Origin: Janthinobacterium aquaticum
Lineage (GTDB): Bacteria; Pseudomonadota; Gammaproteobacteria; Burkholderiales; Burkholderiaceae_D
Assembly: GCF_009208565.1 (NCBI RefSeq)
Contig: NZ_WFLK01000001.1
Span: 248,001-312,000 of the forward strand
DNA length: 64,000 nt
Reading direction: 5' to 3'
The translations under genes and the position numbers were made by a program. The notes below the pieces were generated by a model. It ran no database searches. It was not told the origin of the DNA and was given only the letters and a program-made list of their open reading frames with translations. Shown piece after piece: positions 34,586 to 44,895 of this stretch (position 1 is its first letter; every line of letters begins with the position of its first letter).

Positions 34586-37012
34586 TTACGAACGCAGTTT
34601 TGCGTCGTGCGCCTGCTTGACGGCTTCGATCAGCACGGCCATCAAGCCATCGACCACGTCATCCTGCAGGGTATTTTGAGTATCTTGCAAGCTAATCCGG
34701 AAAGCAAGGCTTTTTTCATCGCTTTCCAGACCTTTTCCACGATATTCATCAAATAAAACAATGGCTTGCACCACACGCGCGGCACTGCTGCCCTGCGCTG
34801 CCTTGTGCAGCGTGTCGAGCACGTCCTGCACCGGCACGGCCTGCTTGACAACCACCGCCAGATCGCGGCTGGCGCCCGGGAATTTCGAGATTTCCGCGTA
34901 CACCGGCAGCGTGCGCTGCTCCAGTGCCGCAGCATCGACTTCAAACAGTACCGGCGCCTGTGGCAGATCGTATTTCTGCATCCAGCGCGGGTGCAATTCG
35001 CCGATAAAGCCAATCACCTTGCCATCGAGTTCGACGGTTGCCGAGCGACCCGGATGCAGCGCCGGATGCTCTGCCTTTGCAAAGCGCAGCACCAGCGGCG
35101 CGAACAGCGCTTCAAGGTCGGCTTTCACATCGAAGTAGTCGACCGTGCGTGCAGCCTGGCCCCATTGCTCGTCCGCGACGGCACCGTAGGCCATGGCAGC
35201 CACGCGTTTTGGCTGGTCGTAGCCGGCCACCGACAAGGGACCATTGATGGCCGTCTCGTTACGATGGAAGATCGCGCCCACCTCGAAGATGCGCACGCGA
35301 TTGGTCTTGCGGTTCAGGTTGTAGCGCACGTTGGCGATCAGGCTGCCGATCAGCGACGAGCGCATCACGCTCATCTGGCTGGCAATCGGATTTTGCAGCT
35401 TGATCGGGTTGTTGTTGCCCGAAAAATCGCGCTCCCAGCCAGCATCGACAAAGCTCATGTTGACCACTTCCTGGTAACCGAGGTCGGCCAGTTCATGGCG
35501 CACGGCAAACAGCGAACGCGTGTTTTCCGGGGCGATCTGCATCACATTGGCCGCAACCGGCGCCAGCGCAGGAATGTTTTCAAAGCCGTAGACGCGGGCC
35601 ACTTCCTCGATCAGGTCTTCCTCGATCTCGATATCGAAACGATAGCTGGGCGAAGTCACCGAGAACACGCCGTCGGCCTGCACGAACGGCAGCGCCAGGC
35701 GCGTAAAGATATCGGCCACGACCTCGTCAGTCAACGGCACGCCGATAACTTTCTGCGCGCGCGCCGTGCGCATGGTGACAGCCTTGCGCTGCGGCAGGTT
35801 GACCACATGGTCGTCGACCGGGCCGACGGTGGTGCCCGGCGTGCCGCAGATTTCCACGATCAGCGCGGTAATGCGTTCGATATGCTCGACGTTGGTGGCA
35901 AAGTCGACGCCACGCTCGAAACGGTGCGCCGCATCAGTCGAGAAATTGAGACGGCGGGCACGGCCCTGGATGGCGTTTGGCCACCAGAATGCCGCTTCCA
36001 GGTAGATGCTGTCGGTGTCGTCGGACACCGAACTGGCGTCGCCGCCCATGATGCCGGCCAGCGATTCGATTTCCTGGTCGTCGGCAATCACGCCGATCCA
36101 GTCATCGACCGCCACGGTATTGCCGTTCAACAGCTTGACCGACTCGCCTGCCTTGCCCCAGCGGATATCCAGGCCGCCATGAATCTTGGCCAGGTCAAAC
36201 ACATGGCTAGGACGCCCCAGCTCCAGCATCACATAGTTGGAAATATCAACCAGTGCCGACAGCGGACGCTGGCCGCTGCGCTCGAGGCGCTGCTTCATCC
36301 AGTCCGGCGTAGCGGCGCGTGCATTGAGGCCACGGATCACGCGACCGGTAAAGCGGCCGCACAGATCCGGTGCGCTGACCTTGACTGGCAGCACTTCGTC
36401 GCTCGACACCGGTACGGCTGCGAACTGCGGCGCATTGAGCGGCACGCCGGTCAGCGCCGACACTTCACGCGCCACGCCCAGCACCGACAGGCAGTCCGCC
36501 TTGTTCGGGGTCAGCTTGATGGTGAATTTGAGGTCGTTGAGCGCGTAGTAGTCGCGGAAATTCTGGCCGATCGGCGCGTCGTCAGGCAATTCGAGCAGGC
36601 CGGCGTTTTCTTCCGACAATTTCAGTTCGCGCGCCGAGCACAGCATGCCTTGCGACTCGACGCCGCGCAGCTGGCCGACCTTGATGACAAACGGCTTGCC
36701 ATCGGCGCCAGGCGGCAGCACGGCGCCAGCCATGGCACAGGCCACGCGCAGGCCCGGGCGCACGTTGGGCGCGCCGCAGACGATATTGAGCATGGTGCCA
36801 GTACCGACATCGACCTTGCACACATTCAGGCGGTCGGCGTTCGGGTGTTTCTCCATTTCCAGTACCAGGCCCACCACCACGTTCGAGAATGGCGGGGCAA
36901 CCGGATCGACGTCTTCAACTTCGAGACCGGACATGGTCAGCAGATGGGACAGTTCGTCCGAAGTCATCTTCGGATCGACCATGGTACGGAGCCAGTTTTC
37001 GGAAAATTGCAT
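34586..37012 (-). CDS. pheT: Phenylalanine-tRNA ligase beta subunit
   Basis: 808 residues from ATG 37012, with AAGG eight bases upstream; an in-frame TTG two codons earlier is less likely. N-terminal [14 protein letters not shown], a tRNA-binding EMAP-like domain ([15 protein letters not shown]), B5 and editing domains, and a C-terminal ferredoxin-fold anticodon-binding domain ([25 protein letters not shown]). Forms the alpha2-beta2 enzyme with PheS. Normal length for the family. Confidence 0.97.
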   Translation of the reverse strand: MQFSENWLRTMVDPKMTSDELSHLLTMSGLEVEDVDPVAPPFSNVVVGLVLEMEKHPNADRLNVCKVDVGTGTMLNIVCGAPNVRPGLRVACAMAGAVLPPGADGKPFVIKVGQLRGVESQGMLCSARELKLSEENAGLLELPDDAPIGQNFRDYYALNDLKFTIKLTPNKADCLSVLGVAREVSALTGVPLNAPQFAAVPVSSDEVLPVKVSAPDLCGRFTGRVIRGLNARAATPDWMKQRLERSGQRPLSALVDISNYVMLELGRPSHVFDLAKIHGGLDIRWGKAGESVKLLNGNTVAVDDWIGVIADDQEIESLAGIMGGDASSVSDDTDSIYLEAAFWWPNAIQGRARRLNFSTDAAHRFERGVDFATNVEHIERITALIVEICGTPGTTVGPVDDHVVNLPQRKAVTMRTARAQKVIGVPLTDEVVADIFTRLALPFVQADGVFSVTSPSYRFDIEIEEDLIEEVARVYGFENIPALAPVAANVMQIAPENTRSLFAVRHELADLGYQEVVNMSFVDAGWERDFSGNNNPIKLQNPIASQMSVMRSSLIGSLIANVRYNLNRKTNRVRIFEVGAIFHRNETAINGPLSVAGYDQPKRVAAMAYGAVADEQWGQAARTVDYFDVKADLEALFAPLVLRFAKAEHPALHPGRSATVELDGKVIGFIGELHPRWMQKYDLPQAPVLFEVDAAALEQRTLPVYAEISKFPGASRDLAVVVKQAVPVQDVLDTLHKAAQGSSAARVVQAIVLFDEYRGKGLESDEKSLAFRISLQDTQNTLQDDVVDGLMAVLIEAVKQAHDAKLRS

Positions 37013-37091
37013 ATTCAAGCCTTCAAAAGATCAACGATTGCGGCGCGAGCACAAAGGCGCTCAAGCGCCGCAAATCAAACGGGACAATGCT

Positions 37092-38108
37092 TCAATTGAA
37101 CTGCTTCAGGAAACGCAGATCGCCTTCATAGAACAGGCGCAGGTCATTGATGCCATAACGCAGCATCGTCAGGCGTTCCAGGCCGGAGCCGAACGCAAAG
37201 CCGATGAATTTTTCAGGATCGAGGCCGAAGTTTTTCACCACCGTCGGGTGCACCTGGCCGGCGCCCGACACTTCCAGCCAGCGGCCCTTCAGCGGGCCGG
37301 AACCGAACGCGATATCGATCTCGGCCGACGGTTCCGTAAACGGGAAGTACGACGGACGGAAACGCACCTGCAGGTCGTCGGTTTCAAAGAATGCCTTGAC
37401 GAAGTTCAGGTACACGCCCTTCAAGTCGGCAAAGCTGATGTCTTCGGCGATCCACAGGCCTTCGACCTGGTGGAACATCGGCGAATGGGTAGCGTCGCTG
37501 TCGACGCGGTAGGTACGGCCCGGCGCGATCACCTTGATCGGCGGCGTATGCGTGCGCGCATAGCGCACCTGCATCGGGCTGGTGTGCGTGCGCAGCAACA
37601 AAGGCTTGCCGTCGGTGTCATTGCCGTCGATATAGAAGGTGTCCTGCATCGAGCGCGCAGGATGGTTTTCCGGGCTGTTCAGAGCCGTGAAATTGGTCCA
37701 GTCGGTTTCGATTTCGGGGCCGTCGGCCACATCAAAACCGATCGAGCGGAAGATTTCTTCGACCCGTTCCCAGCTGCGCATCACCGGATGGATGCCGCCT
37801 GGCATGCGGCCACGGCCTGGCAGGGTCACGTCGATCGCTTCGGCGTTCAGACGGCCTTGCATCTGCGCGTCGGCCAGCGCATCACGGCGCGCGGTCAGCG
37901 CGTCTTCGATCTGCACTTTGGCGGCGTTGATGAGGGCGCCCTGCGCCTTGCGCGCGTCAGGGTCGAGCTTGCCCAGACCCTTCATCATTTCAGTAATCTG
38001 GCCAGTCTTGCCCAGGTAGCGGGCTTTGGCGTTTTCAAGTGCGGCAGCGTCTGCGGCGGCGATAAAGTCAGCCTGGGCCGAGACAACGAGTTCTTCTAGG
38101 GAGTTCAT
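37092..38108 (-). CDS. pheS: Phenylalanine-tRNA ligase alpha subunit
   Basis: 338 residues. N-terminal coiled coil (residues 1-90), then the class II catalytic core with motif 2 ([30 protein letters not shown] in order) and motif 3 ([19 protein letters not shown]). ATG 38108 begins the family-typical MNSLEELV. Followed by pheT after 79 bases. Confidence 0.97.
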   Translation of the reverse strand: MNSLEELVVSAQADFIAAADAAALENAKARYLGKTGQITEMMKGLGKLDPDARKAQGALINAAKVQIEDALTARRDALADAQMQGRLNAEAIDVTLPGRGRMPGGIHPVMRSWERVEEIFRSIGFDVADGPEIETDWTNFTALNSPENHPARSMQDTFYIDGNDTDGKPLLLRTHTSPMQVRYARTHTPPIKVIAPGRTYRVDSDATHSPMFHQVEGLWIAEDISFADLKGVYLNFVKAFFETDDLQVRFRPSYFPFTEPSAEIDIAFGSGPLKGRWLEVSGAGQVHPTVVKNFGLDPEKFIGFAFGSGLERLTMLRYGINDLRLFYEGDLRFLKQFN

Positions 38109-38155
38109 GCGGCTTTTCCTGTTTGGAAATCTATCCGGGACTGAGAGCCCAACTA

Positions 38156-38197
38156 TCAAAAACGGAAACGGGGCACGAGGTATAAACCCCTGCCCCG
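38156..38197 (-). terminator. Terminator or attenuator between rplT and pheS
   Basis: On the minus strand CGGGGCA-N15-TGCCCCG is followed by TTTCCGTTTTTG. No short leader peptide rich in Phe codons is visible before it, so a PheL-type attenuation mechanism is not supported. Confidence 0.55.
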
Positions 38198-38243
38198 CTC
38201 TTTTTAACGCTATCGTAAAAATAGCGTTGTGCAATGACCGTGC

Positions 38244-38603
38244 TTACGCAGCGATTTTTGCTTTAACTGCGTTGACAATCGCAGCGAATGCTGGCTTGTC
38301 CATCACAGCCATATCGGCCAGGACTTTACGGTCCAGTTCGATATTTGCTTTTTTCAGGCCGTTCATGAATACGCTGTACGTTACGCCATGCTCACGGGAA
38401 GCAGCGTTGATACGGGCGATCCACAGGCGGCGGAAAACGCGTTTCTTGTTGCGGCGATCGCGGTATGCGTATTGGCCAGCGCGCATAACTGCTTGCTTGG
38501 CAACACGGTATACACGGCTGCGGCGACCACGGTAGCCTTTAGCTTGAACAAGAATCTTCTTATGACGGGCACGAGCTGTAACCCCACGTTTTACTCTAGG
38601 CAT
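38244..38603 (-). CDS. rplT: Ribosomal protein L20
   Basis: 119 residues, basic. [20 protein letters not shown] start, [20 protein letters not shown] and the [16 protein letters not shown] segment are diagnostic. Follows rpmI by 26 bases. L20 also autoregulates this operon in other bacteria. Confidence 0.98.
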   Translation of the reverse strand: MPRVKRGVTARARHKKILVQAKGYRGRRSRVYRVAKQAVMRAGQYAYRDRRNKKRVFRRLWIARINAASREHGVTYSVFMNGLKKANIELDRKVLADMAVMDKPAFAAIVNAVKAKIAA

Positions 38604-38629
38604 AGTAACTCCTTAAATTGAGTGTGAGA

Positions 38630-38827
38630 TTAAGCAGTCGGCATCATACGCAGTACGGACGTCACGTCCGAAGCGTTGATGTTGCGGGTACCGCGCAGCT
38701 GACGTTTGTTTTTGGTGGTTTTCTTGGTCAGGATGTGGCGTTTGAACGCTTGACCCGACTTCACAGTACCACCTGGACGCACGCGAAAACGTTTTTTCGC
38801 GGAGCTTTTGGTCTTCATTTTAGGCAT
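38630..38827 (-). CDS. rpmI: Ribosomal protein L35
   Basis: 65 residues from ATG 38827. [20 protein letters not shown] start and the [18 protein letters not shown] segment are diagnostic. Ends RMMPTA. Confidence 0.98.
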   Translation of the reverse strand: MPKMKTKSSAKKRFRVRPGGTVKSGQAFKRHILTKKTTKNKRQLRGTRNINASDVTSVLRMMPTA

Positions 38828-38947
38828 AGCAATCTGTCCTCTTACGGACAGCTCCATTTATAACAGGATTGCAGGTGGCAACACGACGTCGCGCTTAGAT
38901 GCCTGCTTTCACATGTTGTGCAGCGGATGCGAGTCCACTACAGTTTC

Positions 38948-38979
38948 GAGCGGCCCGTCCATTGCTGAACGGGCCGCTC
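38948..38979 (-). other. Strong hairpin in the infC-rpmI spacer
   Basis: GAGCGGCCCGT-N10-ACGGGCCGCTC, a perfect 11-bp stem in the rpmI leader. On the minus strand no T-run follows, so it is probably a regulatory or processing structure; L20 is known to bind the rpmI leader in enterobacteria, but its site is different in detail. Confidence 0.5.
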
Positions 38980-39054
38980 AAATTTTTCCGGGACGACTTG
39001 CTGCACCAACACTGGCGCAAACACCTGCCATCCACAGAGAACCGCTATTGTAGC

Positions 39055-39576
39055 TTACTTTTTCTTCTTCGGCGACAGAACCATGATCATCTGACGGCCT
39101 TCCATCTTTGGAAACTGCTCAACCTGGCCATGCGGCTCCAGATCGGCCTTCAGACGTTCCAGCATGCGGAAGCCAATATCCTGGTGCGCCATCTCACGAC
39201 CGCGGAAACGCAGCGTGATTTTGGTTTTATCGCCATCTTCAAGAAACTTGATGAGATTGCGCAGCTTGATATTGTAGTCACCATCATCAGTACCCGGACG
39301 GAATTTAACTTCCTTCACGAGAATGATCTTTTGCTTCAATTTCGCTTCGTGAGCTTTTTTCTGCTCCGAATACTTGAATTTGCCGTAGTCCATCAAACGG
39401 CATACCGGTGGCTGCGCGGTTGGCGCAATTTCCACCAGGTCGACGTTAGCCTCTTCCGCCAGGCGGAAGGCTTCGGCCAAACTCACGATACCGAGTGGCT
39501 CGTTATCGACCCCGCTTAAACGCATTTCAGGGGCAGTGATTTCGCCATTGATGCGATGTGACTTGTCAGTAGCTAT
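39055..39576 (-). CDS. infC: Translation initiation factor IF-3, apparent AUA start
   Basis: 173 residues from ATA 39576. AAAGGA lies seven bases before that ATA, and translation from it gives [21 protein letters not shown], the expected IF-3 N-terminus (RINxEI motif). The first ATG in frame (39525) would remove 17 conserved residues and has no ribosome site. Non-AUG infC starts are a known feature by which IF-3 limits its own synthesis. Domains are the N-terminal [10 protein letters not shown] fold, the Lys-rich linker ([10 protein letters not shown]) and the C-terminal ribosome-binding domain. Confidence 0.94.
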   Translation of the reverse strand: MATDKSHRINGEITAPEMRLSGVDNEPLGIVSLAEAFRLAEEANVDLVEIAPTAQPPVCRLMDYGKFKYSEQKKAHEAKLKQKIILVKEVKFRPGTDDGDYNIKLRNLIKFLEDGDKTKITLRFRGREMAHQDIGFRMLERLKADLEPHGQVEQFPKMEGRQMIMVLSPKKKK

Positions 39577-39627
39577 TGTAATTTCCTTTAAAAATCTGAT
39601 AAGACGGTCGTGCTGCGAGTTTCCTCG

Positions 39628-41535
39628 TCAGGCCTTGGTGTCGACTTCATGTTTGAGTCGCTCGATCAGGGCGTCGACGGACATTACGCCCAGGTCGACA
39701 TTACCCCGCGCCCGCACGGCCACGGTATTGGCATCCCGCTCCTTATCCCCGATCACCAGGATGTAAGGCATTTTTTGAACGGAATGTTCACGTATTTTAT
39801 AGGTAATCTTCTCGTTGCGCAAATCAGCCTGTACGCGCAGCCCCGCTTTGCGCAGTTTTGTTGTTACTTGTTGCACATAATCGGCCTGGGCGTCGGAAAT
39901 ATTCAACACCGACACTTGCATCGGCGACAGCCACAACGGCATCGCACCAGCATAGTGTTCGATCAGGATACCGATAAAACGTTCGAGCGAACCGACGATC
40001 GCGCGATGCAGCATAATCGGCACCTGGCGCGTGTTATCAACCGCCACATATTCGGCGCCCAGGCGACCCGGCATCGACGGATCGATCTGCACCGTGCCCA
40101 CCTGCCAGGCGCGGCCGAGGCTGTCCTTCAGATGGTATTCGATCTTCGGACCATAGAAAGCGCCCTCGCCCGGCAGCTCCGTCCACTCCACGCCACATGC
40201 GCGCAGGGCCGAACGCAACGATTCTTCCGCCTTGTCCCACGACTCTTCGGTGCCGATGCGGCTGTCCGGACGCAGCGCCAGCTTGACGTCGATATTGGTA
40301 AAACCGAATGCCGTATACACATCCATGGCCTGCTGATGGAAGGCCGTCACTTCGCCGGCGATCTGGTCTTCGGTACAGAAAATATGGCCGTCATCTTGCG
40401 TAAAGCCGCGCACGCGCATCATGCCGTGCAGCGCGCCGGACGGCTCGTTGCGGTGGCATTGGCCGAATTCGCCGTAGCGCAGCGGCAGGTCGCGGTAGCT
40501 GCGCATGCCGTTGTTGAAAATCTGCACGTGACCAGGGCAGTTCATCGGCTTCAATGCATAGGCGCGGTTTTCCGACTCCGTGATAAACATGTTTTCACGG
40601 TAGTTATCCCAGTGACCGGTCTTTTCCCACAGGCCACGATCCAGAATCTGCGGCGCCTTGACTTCCTGGTAGCCGTTGACCTGGTACACATTGCGCATAT
40701 ATTGCTCGACCTGCTGCCAGATCGACCAGCCTTTCGGATGCCAGAAGATCAGGCCTGGCGCTTCTTCCTGGAAGTGGAAGAAGTCGAGCTGCTTGCCCAG
40801 CTTGCGGTGGTCGCGCTTTTCCGCTTCTTCCAGGTTGTGCAGATACAGTTCCTGGTCTTCCTTTTTAGCCCAGGCGGTGCCGTAGATACGCTGCAGCATC
40901 TCGTTTTTCGAGTCGCCGCGCCAGTAGGCGCCGGCCAGCTTCATCAGCTTGAACACTTTCAGCTTGCCCGTCGACGGCACGTGCGGGCCGCGGCACAGGT
41001 CGGTGAACTTGCCTTCCGAATACAGCGATACTTCCTGGTCGGCCGGAATGGCGCCGATCAGCTCGGCCTTGTAAGCTTCACCGATACCTTTGAAGTATTC
41101 AATCGCCTCGTCGCGCGACACCACCTTGCGCGATACCTGCTCGTCTTTTTTAGCCAGCTCGGCCATTTTCTTTTCAATCGCCGCCAGGTCTTCCGGCGTA
41201 AACGGGCGCTTGTAGGCAAAGTCGTAGTAGAAGCCGTTGTCGATCACCGGGCCGATGGTCACTTGCGCTTCGGGGAACAGTTCCTTGACGGCATAGGCCA
41301 GCAAGTGAGCGGTCGAATGGCGGATCACTTCCAGGCCATCGGCGTCCTTGTCGGTCACGATCGCCACTTCGGCGTCCTGCTCGATCAGATGGGACGTATC
41401 GACCAGCTTGCCGTCAACTTTGCCGGCCAGCGCAGCCTTGGCCAGGCCGGTACCAATATTGGCCGCAACCTGGGCCACGGTGACCGGGCCGTCAAATTGA
41501 CGGGCGGAACCATCGGGAAGTCGGATTGTAAGCAT
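39628..41535 (-). CDS. thrS: Threonine-tRNA ligase
   Basis: 635 residues from ATG 41535 (GGAG seven bases upstream; an ATG four codons earlier overlaps that site). N-terminal TGS domain ([10 protein letters not shown]), editing domain with the [16 protein letters not shown] motif and [10 protein letters not shown], and the class II core with zinc-ligand MNCPGH, motif 2 ([21 protein letters not shown]) and motif 3 ([20 protein letters not shown]); C-terminal anticodon domain. First gene of the translation block, 51 bases before infC. Confidence 0.97.
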   Translation of the reverse strand: MLTIRLPDGSARQFDGPVTVAQVAANIGTGLAKAALAGKVDGKLVDTSHLIEQDAEVAIVTDKDADGLEVIRHSTAHLLAYAVKELFPEAQVTIGPVIDNGFYYDFAYKRPFTPEDLAAIEKKMAELAKKDEQVSRKVVSRDEAIEYFKGIGEAYKAELIGAIPADQEVSLYSEGKFTDLCRGPHVPSTGKLKVFKLMKLAGAYWRGDSKNEMLQRIYGTAWAKKEDQELYLHNLEEAEKRDHRKLGKQLDFFHFQEEAPGLIFWHPKGWSIWQQVEQYMRNVYQVNGYQEVKAPQILDRGLWEKTGHWDNYRENMFITESENRAYALKPMNCPGHVQIFNNGMRSYRDLPLRYGEFGQCHRNEPSGALHGMMRVRGFTQDDGHIFCTEDQIAGEVTAFHQQAMDVYTAFGFTNIDVKLALRPDSRIGTEESWDKAEESLRSALRACGVEWTELPGEGAFYGPKIEYHLKDSLGRAWQVGTVQIDPSMPGRLGAEYVAVDNTRQVPIMLHRAIVGSLERFIGILIEHYAGAMPLWLSPMQVSVLNISDAQADYVQQVTTKLRKAGLRVQADLRNEKITYKIREHSVQKMPYILVIGDKERDANTVAVRARGNVDLGVMSVDALIERLKHEVDTKA

Positions 41536-41613
41536 ATTGATCTCCATGTCGGCGCTGGCGCCAGGTAAAACTGCTAAATAATGTGTGGATAGAACTGAAA
41601 GGAAAACGCAGAC

Positions 41614-41642
41614 GCAAAAAAACGCGGACTAGCCGCGTTTTT
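41614..41642 (-). terminator. Terminator of the tRNA-Val pair
   Basis: AACGCGG-CTAGT-CCGCGTT on the minus strand followed by seven T; the other strand also ends in T5, so it may act both ways. It separates the tRNA genes from thrS. Confidence 0.82.
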
Positions 41643-41751
41643 CACTTTTTTGAGACAAAGCAAACCCGATCGACTAGCGTCACTCCCAAATCCTGGTAGT
41701 AGTTCGCGGTGTCATAACCGGATAACCTTTCTTTCTCTCTGAACTGCATTC

Positions 41752-41828
41752 TGGTGGGCGGTGAGGAATTCGAATCCCCGACCCCTTGGATGTCGACCAA
41801 GTATTCTAACCAGCTGAACTAACCGCCC
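41752..41828 (-). tRNA. tRNA-Val (GAC), first copy downstream
   Basis: 77 bases including an encoded CCA. Acceptor GGGCGGT/ACCGCCC, D stem GTTC/GAAT, anticodon stem CTTGG/CCAAG with loop TCGACAT (anticodon GAC, Val), T stem GGGGA/TCCTC around TTCGAAT. Position 33 is C rather than the near-universal U. Identical in sequence to the copy at 41907-41983. Confidence 0.9.
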
Positions 41829-41906
41829 GTAAAACTTTTTTTTGATGACTTTTTTAATCATCACTTGCAGCTTGCGCTGCCTTGATTATTACCTTGCTGC
41901 ATATTC

Positions 41907-41983
41907 TGGTGGGCGGTGAGGAATTCGAATCCCCGACCCCTTGGATGTCGACCAAGTATTCTAACCAGCTGAACTAACCGCCC
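41907..41983 (-). tRNA. tRNA-Val (GAC), second copy
   Basis: 77 bases, same sequence as 41752-41828 and transcribed first. The 78-base spacer carries no terminator, so the two tRNAs are probably one transcript. Confidence 0.9.
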
Positions 41984-42129
41984 GAAGACCAGCATTATAG
42001 AGAGGCTTTCCCGTAATGACAAGGGCTGTTTTACAGGAAACTTCATTCTGTTTTGATTGCGATTGCCGGGCGTCGGCCATACAAAAGGCAGGCTGACCAC
42101 GGCCACGCAAATATCGCTAGAATCGCGGC

Positions 42130-42594
42130 ATGAACTCTACCCTTCTTTCCTGGCTGAAAGCTTTGAGCCGCTGGTGCGGCTTTGAAACCGCCGACTCCTT
42201 TCCGCCCAACCATCCACATGCGCGCACGCGCTGGGATGCCGCCTATTTCGATATCGCGTCCGACGTCAAGCCCGATGAGATCGAGCGGCGCATCGGCGCG
42301 GCCATTGCCGCCACCCCCAGCGTGTTTGCCTATATTACTCATCCGACGCCGCGCATGCAGCAGGCTTTGCTGGCCGCCATCCATGAACGGCTGCGTCGCT
42401 CGCCCGGCGCCGGCGCCGCCGATCTGGTGCTGATGCTGATGCGCGCCTATGACAGCGCGCATACCGTGGAAGCAGTGCCGGGCCTGCGCGCGCTGATCCG
42501 CAATACCGAACACGAACCGGACCAGGTGCGCGCACATGCGGTGCTGGAACTGCTGGTGGGCACGCCGCGCGGGCTGGACGTGATCGACATCTAG
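42130..42594 (+). CDS. Hypothetical protein
   Basis: 154 residues, soluble, helix-rich. No motif recognised. It contains FPPNHPHARTRWDAAYFDIASDV and a helical tail (QVRAHAVLELLVGTPRGLDVIDI). TAGAAT at 42118-42123 ends six bases before the ATG and there is no ribosome site, so the transcript may be leaderless. Overlaps the convergent acyltransferase gene by four bases. Confidence 0.65.
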   Translation: MNSTLLSWLKALSRWCGFETADSFPPNHPHARTRWDAAYFDIASDVKPDEIERRIGAAIAATPSVFAYITHPTPRMQQALLAAIHERLRRSPGAGAADLVLMLMRAYDSAHTVEAVPGLRALIRNTEHEPDQVRAHAVLELLVGTPRGLDVIDI

Positions 42595-43706
42595 CAACGA
42601 GCGTTCGATGACACATAACGCTGGCGCAGGCGCATAAACGGCGTTTCCACCAGCGCGTACAGCAGCCAGCCAGTCAGCACGCTCAGCGCCGCCATCACCA
42701 GCATCGCCGGCCAGCCGTCAGGGCCAAGACCCTGCGCCTGCAGCAGCGGCTTGAGCATGATGCACAGCTGCTTGTGCAGCAGGTAAATCGCATACGACCA
42801 CAGGGCCAGGCTGGCCGCGCCGGGCACGCGCAGCCGGTACAGCAGGCTAGCCGGACTCATGGCAGCGACCAGCAGCAGCGTGACACTCAGCGCCAGCGCG
42901 GGATAGCCAAACACCGTTACCCAGTAGTCATAGTGGTGCGCAAAAAACACCGGCAACACCAGCGCGGCGCCCGCCAGTCCGGCCAGCAACGCCAGGTTGC
43001 CATGCGAGGTGGCGCGCTGCCAGGCCCGTGGATGGTAGTTTTTCAGCAGCGCCAGCGCCACGCCGGCCACCAGCTCGTCAAAGCGGCACCATGACGCGTA
43101 GTAGATATATTTGTAGTAGCCATACAGGCTTTGCGGCCCGGGCACATGCTCCTGCCACAGATAGCTGCGCACCAGCATGCCGGCTGCAAAACTGGCCGCC
43201 ACCGCCGCCCACGCCCAGGACAGCGACTGGCGGCAGGCAGCGATCAGCAAGGCCACGGCTGGCAGCAGTACATAAAACTGTTCTTCCACGCACAGCGACC
43301 AGGCATGCGAAAACGCCGTGCCGGGGTTCAGATTGATATTTTGCGTAAAGGTCAAAAACCGCCATAGCGGCAACAGCGGGCTGTCGCCGCGAAAAGCCGG
43401 CCACAGATAATAGAGTGCCAGTACCACATAAAAGTTCGGCAAGGTGCGCAAAAAACGGCGCGCATAAAAACGCGGCAGCGAAAAACCGTGTTCGCTACGC
43501 AGTGCCGCAAAGATCTGGTTGCCGATCAGATAGCCGCTAAGGCCAAAAAACAGGTCGACCCCGACCCAGCCCACCTCGCCCCAGAAGCCAAAGGCATCAC
43601 CGTCGCTGACAAACAGCCGGTAATGATTCATGAACACCAGCACAATGGCCAGCGCGCGCAGGGTATCCAAGCCGTGCAGGCGGGAAGATGGAGCAAGACC
43701 GGACAT
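42591..43706 (-). CDS. OafA-like acyltransferase 3 family membrane protein
   Basis: 371 residues, about ten membrane helices. Family motifs: LDTLRALAIVLVFMNHYR near the start (R and H of the acyltransferase 3 fold), FFGLSGYLIGNQIF, FYARRFLRTLPNFY and SHAWSLCVEEQFYVLLP. Such proteins O-acetylate cell-surface polysaccharides. ATG 43706 is preferred to an upstream TTG. Substrate unknown. Confidence 0.9.
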   Translation of the reverse strand: MSGLAPSSRLHGLDTLRALAIVLVFMNHYRLFVSDGDAFGFWGEVGWVGVDLFFGLSGYLIGNQIFAALRSEHGFSLPRFYARRFLRTLPNFYVVLALYYLWPAFRGDSPLLPLWRFLTFTQNINLNPGTAFSHAWSLCVEEQFYVLLPAVALLIAACRQSLSWAWAAVAASFAAGMLVRSYLWQEHVPGPQSLYGYYKYIYYASWCRFDELVAGVALALLKNYHPRAWQRATSHGNLALLAGLAGAALVLPVFFAHHYDYWVTVFGYPALALSVTLLLVAAMSPASLLYRLRVPGAASLALWSYAIYLLHKQLCIMLKPLLQAQGLGPDGWPAMLVMAALSVLTGWLLYALVETPFMRLRQRYVSSNARC

Positions 43707-43834
43707 GAATCGCAAGCAATAGTGAACAGGCGCCGATCATGCCATGGCGTGCCCTGCCCTGGCCAGATTTTTACAGAACGGCAGGCAGATGAAATAAAAT
43801 ACGGCGACCCGTTTCCACCATAGGACCAGAGAGC

Positions 43835-44788
43835 ATGCACAGCGCACACCACTTCAAATCCATCAACTATACCGGCCAGGGCCAGGGGCCGCGCCTGATC
43901 GTGACCGGCGCCGTGCACGGCAACGAAACCTGTGGCACCAAGGGCATACTGCGCGTGATGGCGGAAATCGACAGCGGCGAACTGCCGATCCTGGCCGGCA
44001 GCGTGACCTTTGTGCCGATCACCAATCCGCTGGCGTATGCCAAAGGCCAGCGCAGCGGCGAGCGCAACCTGAACCGCAACCTGTTTCCGAACGCGCACCC
44101 GCAAGACTTCGAAGACCGCATCGCCAACTGGCTGTGCCCGCTGCTGAGCCAGCATGACGTGCTGCTTGACCTGCATTCGTTCAACGCCGACAGCCAGCCC
44201 TTCGTGATGGTCGGCCCGCGCAACAACGACGGCCCGCTGCAGCCGTTCCAGCATGAAGAGCAAGAGCGCGCACTGGCGCGTCGCCTGGGCGTGCGCCGCT
44301 TTGTCGACGGCTGGCTGCAGACCTACGGCCAGGGCGTGCAGCGCCGCATGGGCAGCAGCGAGCAGGTCGGCATGGTGCTGCGCTACGGCGTGGGCACCAC
44401 CGAATACATGCGCTCGACCGGCGGCTATGCCCTGACGCTCGAATGCGGCCAGCATGCCGATCCGGCCGCGCCGGACGTCGCCTACCGGGCCATCCGCAAC
44501 ACGCTGGCCTTCCTCGGCCTGGTCGCTGCGCCGCAGCCGGAGCCGATTGCCGACGCCGACATGGAAGCGCTGAGCATGGTGGTGGTGCACGACAAGCTTG
44601 ACGCCAACGACCGCTTTATCAAAACCTGGTCGAGCTTTGATACGGTCAAACAGGGCGAGCAGATCGGCGTGCGCGCCGATGGCACGCCGGTCACGGCCGA
44701 GTTCGATGCAACTATCCTGTTCCCGGACGTCAATGCCCAGGCCAACGCCGAGTGGTACTACCTGGCGCGCGTCAACCCGGGCTTCTGA
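43835..44788 (+). CDS. M14-like succinylglutamate desuccinylase/aspartoacylase-family protein
   Basis: 317 residues. Zinc carboxypeptidase-like fold: GAVHGNETCGTKG (His and Glu ligands), RNLNRNLFP, and LLDLHSFNADSQPFVMV (third ligand His), then LTLECGQHADP (catalytic Glu). Family members remove acyl groups from N-acyl amino acids. The true substrate is not evident. SD AGGACCAGAGAG upstream. Confidence 0.87.
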   Translation: MHSAHHFKSINYTGQGQGPRLIVTGAVHGNETCGTKGILRVMAEIDSGELPILAGSVTFVPITNPLAYAKGQRSGERNLNRNLFPNAHPQDFEDRIANWLCPLLSQHDVLLDLHSFNADSQPFVMVGPRNNDGPLQPFQHEEQERALARRLGVRRFVDGWLQTYGQGVQRRMGSSEQVGMVLRYGVGTTEYMRSTGGYALTLECGQHADPAAPDVAYRAIRNTLAFLGLVAAPQPEPIADADMEALSMVVVHDKLDANDRFIKTWSSFDTVKQGEQIGVRADGTPVTAEFDATILFPDVNAQANAEWYYLARVNPGF

Positions 44789-44832
44789 TCAATGGCCAGA
44801 TACAGATAAGTCATCGCGTACTCTCGAATTTG

Positions 44833-44882
44833 CAGGTCGGCGCAGGTCGGTGTAGGTCGGGTTAGCGCAGCGTAACCCGACA
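44833..44882. repeat. GTAGGTCGG-type tandem/hairpin repeat, copy D
   Basis: Three 10-base units (GCAGGTCGGC, GCAGGTCGGT, GTAGGTCGGG) lead into the hairpin GTCGGGTTA-GCGCAGCG-TAACCCGAC. The TTAGCGCAGCGTAA core is shared with copy E at 31172. It sits in the spacer between two convergent genes. Confidence 0.75.
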
Positions 44883-44895
44883 CCCACCGTCAGCC

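Noticed and set aside
34766-37099. Long plus-strand open frame opposite pheT
   Set aside because: pheT is unmistakable on the other strand; the plus frame is a composition artefact.
38109-38243. Phe-rich leader peptide for pheST attenuation
   Set aside because: No ATG-started short frame with Phe codons precedes the hairpin.
39610-41568. Long plus-strand open frame opposite thrS
   Set aside because: thrS carries all class II synthetase motifs on the minus strand; the plus frame has none.
41752-41828. tRNA considered as tRNA-Asp because of its Asp-like D arm and acceptor
   Set aside because: The seven-base anticodon loop between CTTGG and CCAAG places GAC, not GTC, at positions 34-36.
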